Assembly: GCA_900708905.1 (NCBI GenBank)
Contig: CAADRB010000007.1
Span: 545,982-609,981, forward strand
DNA from: Hymenolepis diminuta
Taxonomy: Eukaryota; Platyhelminthes; Cestoda; Cyclophyllidea; Hymenolepididae
Length of the DNA stretch: 64,000 nucleotides
Reading direction: 5' to 3'
A program made the position numbers and the translations under genes. This document shows positions 50,501 through 62,000 of the stretch, in pieces. The stretch's first letter is position 1; every line of letters begins with the position of its first letter. Below the pieces are notes generated by a model that made no database searches, had not been told where the DNA came from, and saw only the letters and a program-made list of their open reading frames with translations.

Positions 50501-51014
50501 GGCCTATATCCGACTTGACTATTTTTTAAAGACAAGGTGGAGACGCCACTCTAATCTTTAGTGTTACTGAGCCGTTAGTTGGTATAGCGTGTTTTCTAAT
50601 GGCCAAAACAGCGTAATGACATTAGCTTACATGATCTTAAAATGACAGAGCTCATCTGAGACGAACTTTGATAAGGGATCTGGGACCCATTTAGACGTTT
50701 CTATTGGAATGGGGAAAAAAATATCTGGTGAATTTTCATTAAAATAAGAAGGTACACATTACTATGCTCTACACAGAGTAGTCGGACCGAAATAGCTATT
50801 AATATTAAATAATTATTGGAGGAATCATTTATTGTTAGCATAAGATAGTCTCATTTTGCGCCTATCACGTCAAAGAAATTAACCATAATAAAAAGGTTCA
50901 GATTTGACAAACTGATGTTATTTGCTTAGTTTCTTAAGCGTATATACCAAATTAATTAAGGTGGAAGCTTTTAAGATGTTGTTAACTAATCTCTCCATTT
51001 GAAAAATAGCAATA
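47512..51014. other. Lipin 3' region and intergenic DNA
   Basis: An AATAAA at 47823-47828 could end lipin. A 102-codon open frame at 47815-48123 is followed by a diverged second copy of part of itself (listed separately). Another related stretch seems to lie near 50405-50480. No recognised gene. Confidence 0.45.
47975..48480 (+). repeat. Local duplication of an unidentified sequence, two diverged units
   Basis: Unit 1 (about 47990-48120) contains GAGATTTAAATTCTCTTTC, AACTTCACAATCCAGCTTCAA and TTGATGTCAAAAGAAA. Unit 2 (about 48365-48475) contains GAAGATTTGAATTCGTTTGC, AACTTCAAAATCCAGTTCAA and CTGATATCAGAAAAAA, in the same order. Unit 1 is open for 102 codons; unit 2 has stops. Confidence 0.5.
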
Positions 51015-51180
51015 AAAAGTGCACCAGTTAGCATGCTCCTCTGCCAAGTCAGAAACCGCGGATTCGATACACACTTTGTGAACGGAATGGCCGACCGCAC
51101 CGATTAAGCCCTACTAATAAAAATTATCAGAATGCGAATTTCTCATCGGGATGGTATTGAAATTAAAGCAACAACTAACA
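51015..51180 (+). repeat. tRNA-like SINE head
   Basis: CCAGTTAGCATGCTCCTCTG resembles a tRNA D-arm/A box and, about 25 bases on, GCGGATTCGATAC resembles a B box (GGTTCGATTCC). The tail contains TGGCCGACCGCACCGATTAA and GCGAATTTCTCATCGGGATGG. It is directly followed by family A repeat sequence. No aminoacyl-type fold with a sound acceptor stem is present, so it is not a tRNA gene. Confidence 0.6.
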
Positions 51181-51550
51181 ACAGCAACAATTGTTACCGA
51201 CCAGAACACCAAAAGCTGACTAGACCAAAATGTACTGATCAAGCGAGTAAGAGAGATAAGTAACAAAGGCGATGAGGAAGCAGCGTAGGGGCAGTGTATG
51301 GGCAGCGTGTGTGTGGGATTACAAGAGCAGTTTATGGGTCGCCTGATAAAAAACGCGTGTTAGTTACATGAGTGCGGTTATAGAAAGGGTGAAATCCATA
51401 AACGCATTTAGACATGACGGATAGGGATCATGCGTCATAGAGACTAAAAGATGTCACCACGGCTTTATGGGCGGAAAACCGATGTATTTTCATAGAGGAT
51501 GCGAATTAAGAGTAACTTTGGAAATGCGTAGAGAGTCATCCCTCGATGGT
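51181..51550 (+). repeat. Dispersed repeat family A, copy 3
   Basis: Begins with CAACAACTAACAACAGCAAC after the tRNA-like head. It continues through CAAAATGTACTGATCAAG, ACAAAGGCGATGAGG, GGATAGGGAT, GTCATAGAGAC and ATAGAGGATGCGAATTAAGA, collinear with the copy at 30.9 kb. Together with the head it looks like one composite element of about 530 bases. Confidence 0.7.
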
Positions 51551-51796
51551 TTCAAGATTGGTATTGAAAAGCACTTAAATGAGTTTGGGGCTGTGCTAAT
51601 GTAATAGCCATCATTACATTACCATTGAAGGGAAGTGTCTCCAAAGACTTATTTTGAGCAGAGGGGCAGCAACACGAATTCTATACTCTGCATCCCTAAA
51701 TCGACCAGTTTTGTAACCAGTGTATCGATGAGTACTGAACCTATGACATGTAACAAACGATTGTAAATTAGAGAAATATCTCAATCACACTTTATA

Positions 51797-52875
51797 TCAG
51801 GTTGTAACAGAAGTTCTGTCCATTTCTAATTTGAATTGTAGTGAAAATTTTGTAAAAAACACATTTTTTATGTAGTGTTCAACATAGTCACCATTCTTAT
51901 TAATTACATCTTCCCATTTTGCCACAAGCTTTCTCATTCCTTCTTCGTAGAATTTAGCCAGAACGGACTCAAAAGAAGAAATTACCTTCATTTCCACCTC
52001 TTCTCTTGAAGTAAGCCTTTGAAGTCTCATTAAATGATTCTGTAAGCTCCTGAAAAGATGAAAATCGATTGGTGCAAGAGAAGATGAGGAGAATATTCTC
52101 CCGATATAGTGGGTGATGCATGACTACCCAGCCAAGTTCTTCAACCAGATTTTTGATTGCTCTTGAAGTGTGGGGTCTGGCATTGTCATGGTGCAGAATC
52201 ACTCCTTTTCGATACATCAAAGAAGGCCGTTTTCCTGTTGTTGACTGTCTTTAAACGAATTACCTGCTGACAGTAAACTTCACAGTGGACAGCTGACAGT
52301 GGAATTGGCTCTGAATCACGACTTAGGGACTGTCTTTTGCACTTAACATTGTNNNNNNNNNNNNNNNNNNNNNNNNNNNNNNNNNNNNNNNNNNNNNNNN
52401 NNNNNNNNNNNNNNNNNNNNNNNNNNNNNNNNNNNNNNNNNNNNNNNNNNNNNNNNNNNNNNNNNNNNNNNNNNNNNNNNNNTTTCTGACTAATCATGTG
52501 GGACACATTTGCCAGCCTTTGAGACTTTCCCAGCCAAGTCTTTTCATTTCCTCATATATGGTCATATGGCGGCTTACGTTAAAAGTTTTGCTCAGCTCTC
52601 CAGTAGTGCGGGTTGGATTTTCATCAATGGCAACTTCCAATTGCCCAGAATTGAGTTGTTTTGAGCATCCTGCCCTCGGTTCATCTCTCGTCTTTCAGGC
52701 TGGAGTCATCCTTTTGGGAACCACCTGCAGAAAACCACCTTCTGTAGGTCTTTTCACTCACAACATCATTTCCATAAGTGTGTTTGAGTGTTTTTGCTGC
52801 TGAACTTGCCGTATTTCCTTGACGAGATTGAAAGAGTAAAATATGCCCGATATGCTCTTTATTTGAAGTATACAT
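51797..52875 (-). pseudogene. Mariner transposase pseudogene, copy 2
   Basis: Carries the same frame break between HDNARPH and LAPIDFHLF as copy 1, plus the private deletion with filler. The N-terminal HTH part is open for 64 codons. Confidence 0.8.
52353..52482. other. Assembly gap (130 N) inside mariner copy 2
   Basis: Run of N within the element; near-identical copies are a usual cause. Confidence 1.
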
Positions 52876-53041
52876 TGGGGCTAGAAATAGTTATTAATAA
52901 GGATAATTATAACACAATCTGAAAGAAGAAATAATATTTTATTGATTATCATAGATAAGCATACAACACTAACAATCGTGTTGTATCGTGCCCTGAACAC
53001 ATAGCTCAAAAATTGGGCAGAACTTCTGTTACAACCTGATA

Positions 53042-55639
53042 CAATGACGCTAGGTGGCTCACTACTCTTTATTCCGATAGCCTCATTGCCCTAGAGATTT
53101 TTTCGAATAGAGCTCCTAGGAAACCTCTAGAGTACCACATATCCTTGTTCGGAATTTGGTGATGAAGGGGATACATTTCAAATAACTATTATCCATTGCC
53201 TTTATTATCTTCCTCACACTTCAAACAACTGAATGGCGTTACTAATTTATTCCAAAATAGGATTCATTCACATCATTCGAAATTTCCTCATGAAGAGGTT
53301 GACGATGAGACAAGCCTGGTGAAAATTGACCAAAAACTGTCAACCTGATGATTTCAGAGCTCAGATGAAGTCCGTTTCTCATAATTTTCTGATTCTCAAT
53401 TCCACTCTTGTAACCGAGCTAACTTTCTCGCCCCAAGTGCACGGATTTTTCCCCATGATTAAAAATTGCAAGGATTCTTTGCTTCGCCACGGAAAATAAA
53501 TAATTCTACCTCACTTATGTCATGACACGCATTAATTATGAAAAGTTTCACAAGAGAAAACAATGAAAAAAAAATCTGTAGTAAATTTATTATTCCACTG
53601 TAAACAGATATACACATGTTTATACAAAGAGTCCTTCAATCTACAACTCCATTCCGTCAATCGCCATCCTAAAACGGTAAAAACAAATTCTTAAAAGTTC
53701 ATTTGTTCTTCTTAAAGCAATAAACAAGCAAAAACGCAAATCAGCTGTTTTTTTCCGAGCAGACCCATAAATTCTGGATTTAAAAAAACCAACCTACAAG
53801 AGGCTTGATGTGTAATTAAGATTAAGTAAAATTTTCAGAATATGAAAAAGACGCACCAACATTTGGTGTGTTTTAAACTTACGGATTTTCGCCTGTTTGC
53901 TGTTGATTGGGAGCTTCAGCTTCAAGTGATAATAATAGATTGCATCGTGAGGCGTCGAAGAGATAGTCCATTACTGTCATTTGTTCTTCCAGACGATTCA
54001 AACGCTGGTAGTGTCGAGCTACAATGTTCAAACAGATGAGAATTCATTATTATTATAAGAAAATAAAGAAAAGAAATGAAGATGCCATCTTGTGACGTTA
54101 CTGGATTATACATTTCGTCGTCTATAGTTAAAGAATTTAATGGATCCCAGATAATCGCCAAAATAGTTTTGATCAAACATCAATCAGTGGTAACCAATCT
54201 CAGATATTGACAAATAGAGAGCCTTGACATTTCAGCAGTTAATTTTCTTATGGAGAGACAACAAAAAGGACAAATGATAAAGCCCAATCGGTAAAACAGG
54301 GTGGTCTCCCAGCTACTTCGAACAGACTTATTCCTTCAATCTGCGATTTAAAAGTTTCCTAGCATTACGTAACCCTTAAACCATATCGATGCTCATTTTA
54401 TCGTAGAAGAAAGTTGATCAATACGGTACGATAAAATAGGAGCTCATTTAATCACCATAAAGTAGTAATTATTGAAGCTATGAATAGTTAAAAAATCAGA
54501 GGACAAAATTCAGTTAGCTGAAATCCAACACAAAGCAAGAGACAATAAAAGGGTTGAACACTCTTAAGGGACCTTAAAATATCTGAAATAAAACATTAGG
54601 CTAGCTAAGAGAACTTCATAGTGAGAAGAAATGTCAAATTACCTAAAAGCTATTTAATCACAATCCCAAGTTAGACACGATACGATGAAGTCCAACAACA
54701 CGAAATCAAAAGGGCGAACTACGATATACAATAATTTGAAAACATGTTTTTTGGAGATAAACAAATGATAACAAAGAAACACATTTAAGAGTGAAGTGTG
54801 ATCTAAAAAATATCAACCTAAAAACTATGGCGTCCAGAACGGTAGAGAAAAGTCCGACAGTCACACCCAGTGGTTTCCTGTTTTTGTTAGGTTTCAAGTT
54901 AATTTAAATACATCAACTAGTGATCAATGAAATAAAGAAGGTAGTGAAATCCATGCACTGATTAGTGAAAACAGCCAATTAGTAATTAATAAGTATAATA
55001 ATATAAACTTAACCACCCATTCTAGCTTAATTTTCTACTTCTACTTCACCCGCCACTCTCTCAACTCTTGAAAGACTATTTTTCTGTTTCCAAAAGTCAA
55101 ACGACCAGTATTTATGACTTTTTGCTTCGATTTGAATACTAATATAATGCAGAGTACCAATCAGTATAATAAATAAAAACCGCGACAGTGATTAGCAAAA
55201 AATGCGCTAGAAAACGACATAAAGTAACAGGTACCTTCAAACTCTTCCACCAAACCACTGAACTTACGAGCAGAAAAAAACATTTGATTAAACATCTGGA
55301 AATGTTAATTTCTTCTATCGATAAACTTTATTATGCTAAGGAGAGCAAATTATTTTCCAAAATAGTCTTTAAGCACTTCTGCTTGTAAAAAAGGCAGACA
55401 ACTCTAAATTGAGTAACTTCAAATTGGCTATTCTTTAAATGGTAATTTCAAACACTGAAAGAGCACCGACAATATTGCTATCTACGAAAGAAGATGCCAT
55501 ACACTTTCAGCTTTAAAAATAATTAAATAATAACACTTTAAAATAAGGTTGGTTTAAGTCCGTGAATGGCAATTTCTCAGATGAATATACCCCAGACTAA
55601 AAGCAAGTACATATATTAATTCTTTCTTTTAAAGGATGA
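53042..55639. other. Intergenic, no gene recognised
   Basis: AT-rich. Open frames of 60-85 codons at 53.8-54.2 and 54.7-54.9 kb have no domain I recognise. No repeat was identified with confidence. Confidence 0.5.
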
Positions 55640-56026
55640 TTAGATTTTAGTTAACGGCCAAATAAACATCTTCTGTTGTGCACCGATGACGAAGTGGTCA
55701 ATGCGTACGTTTCTAAGATCAGGGGTCACGAGATCAATAGTCATCCGTGCCCGCCCAGTGACGTGATGACTGGCCACACTAAATCTCCACAATAGGAAGG
55801 TTGAAAGAACGTAAGCTTCGTAATAGAGCGGCTCTAGAATATATTTACACTGCTCAAACGTTTTATGGCGGCCAAAATAGTGAACAGGGCAGTCACGAGC
55901 AATCAACAAATGACATGACTGGCAAACCTTGATAACCCTATAATGTCCAACTTCAGCTGGGTATTTGCGTGTACAGTAACTTGTAACCATGCTGCGAACT
56001 AGAGATATGACGGCCGGTAGAAGACC
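55640..56026 (-). CDS. Open frame overlapping the UTP13 terminal exon (uncertain)
   Basis: In a different frame from the UTP13 tail, this stretch is open from the splice acceptor at 56026 to a stop at 55640 (129 codons; 116 from the ATG at 55990). It includes KVCQSCHLLIARDCPVHYFG and ILEPLYYEAYVLSTFLLWRF. I recognise no family. It might be an exon of another transcript joined in phase 0, or chance. The composition looks protein-like. Confidence 0.3.
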   Translation of the reverse strand, partial: GLLPAVISLVRSMVTSYCTRKYPAEVGHYRVIKVCQSCHLLIARDCPVHYFGRHKTFEQCKYILEPLYYEAYVLSTFLLWRFSVASHHVTGRARMTIDLVTPDLRNVRIDHFVIGAQQKMFIWPLTKI

Positions 56027-59000
56027 CTAGGAAAGATCTGTTATTATCCAAAGCAGATTATGCAGTGATTACCGTACCCCAAAAAAAACTTGCTAAACAA
56101 TTAAAAAAACCACAATGGACTAAGGATAACAAACTTTAATTCGCTTTCTCAAAGTCACAATTTGTAAACGTGAATTTAAAAATTTCACAGAAATTGAAAG
56201 GAGAAAATTATATGGTGTTCAATTCCTCGAACAAGACAATATTAACTCAGTAGTATTGGAAACAATTAAATATTTTACTATAATCCGGATAGGGACGAAA
56301 TAATATGGAAATCAGCCGCAATATATGATAATGGAAAGACACGATTTTAATACAGTGAATTGCCTTAGATTTACTCCTTTCCAAACTCTAGCAAACTTTG
56401 AAAGACAAAAAACCGAACCTTTGCTGTCAGAGTCGACAATAGGTACCTCTTTCTACATTCGATTATCAACTTGTGCATTCGGAAATTTGGTTACAAAGTT
56501 AAGGATAGTACAGATACAGTGCCTGATATACTTGCGGAAATGTGACCTTGGTTAATGACTACGTAACAGCGAAGGTAGTGCTATCATTACAAAACGCTGA
56601 TTGACCAATTTATTGCCAACTATTTAATTGTAGGTGAAAATTGTACGTAAGCTATGTTGAAAATAAAATCTTCGTCAAACATTATTTTCTTCACAGCTCC
56701 GGACTTCTACAACCCCAGGGATTGTTGGGGCTGATAATGACCAACTAACTACAATGCACAGTTACAGTAGTAATAATTTGACTACGAAAAAAATATTTAC
56801 TCACCAGTGTAAGGGATAAATCCAGTAACAGCATGACCGATACCCGGCCACTTGAGAAGTCTCTCAGGTGCCCAGTTAGAGATAATCCAATTAAAGACCC
56901 GCTGTGCAATGAGACAAGTTCGAGCCCTCGTATTCCATTGAATGGCATATTTGAGAAGACGTTGGGCTAATTCCTCTGAAGGTGGTTCACCTGAAGCGAG
57001 GGGCTTTGGAATCAAACCGAAGAGTGCAGCCTCAAGAGGACGCAGCTCTCCTGGGGGTTGGTCGCCCATGAGGCCTTCCATTAAGGTTATTTCTGGGGAA
57101 ACAAAAGATACACAAATTAGATAAAGGAATAATAAATAAAATAAAAGTCTCCTCAACAACAAAACACCCGGCTATTTCTGTAAAAACAACTTATTCCAGA
57201 TATTTAAGCTTATCATATGATCTTGTGGTTCCGTGGAATATCGATGTGTGATGCTATCTGTCATCGTCAATGCCTGACTCCGATATCTTCCATTCTCCCA
57301 ATAACCCTTTCTCGCTTTTCAAAATACGTTTAAAATCATGGGAATTTTCTACCCCACCTTCCTTACTCTCGTAAATATTATTCACTATGTTCTCTTTTTG
57401 TTTGGTTATTGTTTAAGGGATTATTTTCATGACGAGAGCTGACTACGTCCATTTCAGATATACTCACTTTCTAACTTCTGACAGTTACTAATAGTCCAAG
57501 GGTCCAGAACGTAACGGCAACTTCAATGTCCTAACAAATAGGAAAAACAACAACCAACGTTGATATGTTATGATAATCGACTCGTACTACTTAATATATG
57601 TCCCGGTAAACGTTTATAAATATTAAGATAAAAACCCGAGTTCATAAGATGATTGATACTGCATGTACAGTTAAATCCGGTTCGAAAAGGACAGCGATCA
57701 AAGATGAGATGATGTTTATTTTCGAGATTGATATAAATTAATTGATAGAAAATGCATTGCTCTTATGACTGAAAAAGGTTTAGAACAAGATCACATATAT
57801 ATAAGGTTATATTATTATATTAGATCAAAATTATAACGCCAGCCCTGATTCCAAGACCAAACTGAACGTAGCATTATGCAAGTCTTTGAAGAGAAAAAAA
57901 ACAAATTGGTGGACAGGTAACAATAATCTAGAAACGTGTCCGATAAAATAGACGATTGATCTCTAGATGTTTAAGTGTTCAAGGATTTGCCAATTAATCA
58001 GCACACTATGAATTTTGGAACGCAGCTATTCGAGAGCAAAAATAGCGGTGGATCATTAGAGAAGACGTGTTCAGATTGATGCGAATGTCATTAAAGGCTC
58101 TTGCCGAACACTGCACTCACAATATGCGCGTGGTTTACGAGGCTACAAGCGAATGCTAGCGTATACCTCAGATTTCAAATAAAATTTAAAACCATGTTTC
58201 CTTATTTATAAAATAACGGATTAATAAACTATCACTGTTTGAAAACATGGAGTTACTTCTTAATTTTTTGTTCTCCAGACTACAAGATTTGCAAATTAAC
58301 ATAACTGCTGATTAAAATCTGGATGACTTTGCATGCAATAAAATTCCATCAAATCAAAAAGAATTTGATATTTCGAGGACAATGATTCCATGAAAACCAA
58401 ATACTATGGTAAGAATCACATGAACCGGAGGAGATCAATAACAGTAGAAGATTGAAAATGGTGTTTGAAAGCTAATTGTCTCAAATTCAAAGACATATTG
58501 GAAAAAGAACAATCTTAAGTGGAAAATGCTACGCCTAAATATCAAGAAAGACGAAATGGTGTAAAACGTTATCAACACGATACTCTATATGACAGCTTAG
58601 AAAAAAAAATACATAGCACTCAAAGCCAAAAAATTCGACTATAGTACTCCGTTTATAGACCACTACTAATAGTTGTAAGTTCAATTTACACGCACGATAG
58701 TTCTCTCACAATTAGATGTCATAAAACTTAAAAAATATGTTAAGATACTATAAAGAAACATTCCTGTTTTCAAATTTAAGTACAAAAACGTCAATTTTGT
58801 TAGGCGCAAAACTGTCGAATCCGATCTTTAAAGCCCAAAATTTTTATTCTGATTCGTATCGGCATTCAAACTTTAAAAGATCGAAACGGTTAGAAAAAAG
58901 GCCTAATAGACTCAATTCAGTAGGCAATAAATTAAAAACAATTTAGTAGAACTAATAGGTGAAATATGACCCTAAAAGTGTATAATGAAATTACGTTTGC

Positions 59001-62000
59001 AAGGTACTCACAAGCCCTCCATCAGAATGCACGATAGGCAAAGAGTAACTGAATCTTAAATAGAAACACTACCTGCATGGAATACAAGTAGCTGATCACA
59101 TACCTTCAAGGATTTCATAGGCCTTTTGTGGTTTATCCAATTTCACAGCGAGATGGAAAGCACGTCTGTATTTCTTACTCTTGAGAAGGTTTTCAAATTC
59201 CTGATCTCTAATTTTTAGAGATTGGAAAGTTAGATTAAATATGATGAAGTTAAATAAGTGTAACTGATAGCAAAGGTATAACTTACGCTTTGATGTGTTC
59301 CGCAATAGCATCAGCAGTGGATAATGCAACATCATTGCTTGTATCCTAAAAAGCGTCAAGACGCAATCAGAATCCTCTTAAATTAAAACAAGACGGAAGC
59401 ATTAATAAAACGAACCCTAAAGAAACAGATAGTGCCATCTTCACCACCTGTGTAGAATCCGGATTCATCTGGACAAACAGACAGGGCCCAAATACGTCCA
59501 TTATGGGCTTCAATTATGTTGGAGGAGCCTTGATCCGTGTTAACAGTCGAGGGATCATTCTTTTTGGATAAGTTCCACAGACGAACAAGACCACGTTGAT
59601 CACTGCAAATTATTAAAGGTATTAAATTAAATCAAACTATTACTTTACCTATAAAGACAGGGGATCTTTCTCTGAGAATAAATCACATCCCTTCAACACC
59701 TTTGAGCATGGATAAATCATCTTGAGTGGATTTCAGTGAATTCTGATAATTTGTCCAATTTATAACTGTCAGAAGAGGCAGATGTACCGAGATGGTATAT
59801 CTAACTTCTCAGCTCAATCATCTTTGAATATCGTATATATGATCTATCGCTTTATCTGCCTATTGAAACAAATCCTGAAGTTTAAAGCTCAAACGATGAT
59901 GCAATCAACCAGATCTATTCATTAATGAGTCTGAAAAAACGCAAATTCGGGCTCTTTTACGCCATGATTTTCATTGACCATTTCTTTCCTCGTAATTCCA
60001 TATTTGATTGTTTTGATGGTTCCAATGACCACAAATAGTAAAATTTTGGTTTAATGATGAATATTACTTGCCATGAAAGAATCTGTCGACCCTTGGAGAT
60101 GAATTCAGCTCTGTAAACTGGTTCTTCATGACCCTCAAACGTCTAAATTAACGAGGAAAAATAAGGTTATAGCGTTCTTATTCAGATGCATAATTTAAAT
60201 ATCAAATCCTACTTGAATACAGGACAAATTTTTGAGATTCCACAAGCGCAGATCATGATCACCGGAAGCTGTGAGAAGGATCTAAAAGTGGAAGAGGTAA
60301 TAAAGATCACTTTTCCAAAGAGAGTTTATTGATCAAAATAACCGTAAACACTTACCCTGTCATATTCAGAGAAACGAACAGACCATACCCCACGACTATG
60401 TCCTTTTAAAACTCCAACCAATTTTGGTTGCAAGTCCTTCCTTCCAATAAAACCATCCAACGACCATAGCTAAAACGGATACACACGCAGTTTGACAGTC
60501 ATTATCAGATAACAATGTTTCAAACAGAATTGAGGAGCCTTACCTTGGCAGTTTTATCTCGAGAGCCTGTGGCCAGAGATCTTCCATTTGCAGAAACGTG
60601 GATGCAATTAATAGCACCTTCGTGAGCATCTCCTACAACATCACCACGTTGGAGCATTTTTGACGACTCGCTTGCCTCAGTACTTAAATTCCAACTCTTG
60701 AGAGCGCCGTCAGTTGAGCCAGAGAACACGAATGACATATTTCTGGAAGAGAAATAAAAAACTATGTTATCGGAGTTGTAGCTATCCATATTGACTGCTA
60801 ATTACTTCCTTAATGTCACATTCGCTCTACTCTGTTATAACTTCCTCATTTCATAGCCCCCAATTAACTTGTTTTACAGGATCTCCAATACCCATGAGTT
60901 TATTTAGCACTCAGATCCACTTATGACAGCACTTTCCAACACTCATCTTAGGTTGAGGGGTAATATCATGAAGTATCCTTGGCGGGAAATCCAATATCTG
61001 CCAGACCGCCCTTTCCGTTTGCTGATTGTATAACCGATAACCATAGGGCCTAAGATGAATGAAAAATATCTATATTCAAAATATTCTTGATAGTGTACCG
61101 GTCGTGTAGTGGTAGCGTCTGTCAATTTAGAGCTCGTGGTATCAGGACGTAATGACATAGAGCGAATTACCAACCATGGAGACTAACTTGGTCAATAGAT
61201 AGATAGCCGAATACTCCAGAATACCATTCATCTACTCAAATTTGATGTTGGAAACGGGCCCCATCACAGTAAAGGTAACTTGAATTGTAGTAAGTCTGAC
61301 TAGTACTATAAAGACTCAGCCTACCTATCTCATTGTTTTTATTATAAATGAATAATAATAATAATAATGGACATTTGCAAAAAGATGAATTACCTTGCAA
61401 AACAGACAGCCGAGATATGGGCATCATGAGCATTAGGGATGAAGACCTTACAACTCAATTTAGGACGACCTCCACTTCCATCTTCAGATTCTTCCAGCCT
61501 CCACAGACCAAGTCCTTGATCGTGCCCACCAGTAAGGAGCAATAGACCACAATTTGAGACCGCCATATCTCCAATAACACCAGTATGTGGACTTTGAACC
61601 AACTGGCATGACCAAGAAGCATCATCACCAGTTGTGTTGGGACCTGGAGGATTTGAGAAGAGTTTGAGATTAACAGAGACGTCAGCCAGAACCAAACGGT
61701 TTTTCGCTGCTCCCATCAAACACAATTGATCCACTGATCCTATTTCTCCGATAAACTAAAGGAGAAAGAAAATCAATGAATATATCTAATCGGTAGTACA
61801 TGAAATCAAAGAGTTCAGCACTTACTTCATAGAACAATTTGAATGTATCAGCATTGAAGAGCTCAACATGACTACTAGCTCTCGTAAGAGCAAGGATAGT
61901 TGAGCAAATGGGAGCAGAGACAGGAAACACAGACAAGGACTCAATAGAATGAAGTCCGAAGTCGAGACATTTGAGAGCAGCAGCATCGGATGAGAAATTA

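Larger units (their letters stand above)
51797..53039 (-). mobile_element. Mariner element copy 2 (inactive, internally deleted, contains gap)
   Basis: Perfect 22-base inverted ends (TCAGGTTGTAACAGAAGTTCTG and its complement) with TA duplications at 51795-51796 and 53040-53041. Nearly the same sequence as copy 1 but with about 108 bases missing, replaced by 14 bases at 52285-52298, and 130 N at 52353-52482. Minus-strand transposase pieces: NKEHIGHILLFQSRQGNTAS from about 52870, HHDNARPHTSRAIK, and EGMRKLVAKWEDVINKNGDY. Frames are broken, so it is not autonomous. Confidence 0.92.

Noticed and set aside
51024..51075. Candidate tRNA gene
   Set aside because: A- and B-box-like motifs are present but no sound acceptor or anticodon stem; fits a tRNA-derived SINE instead.
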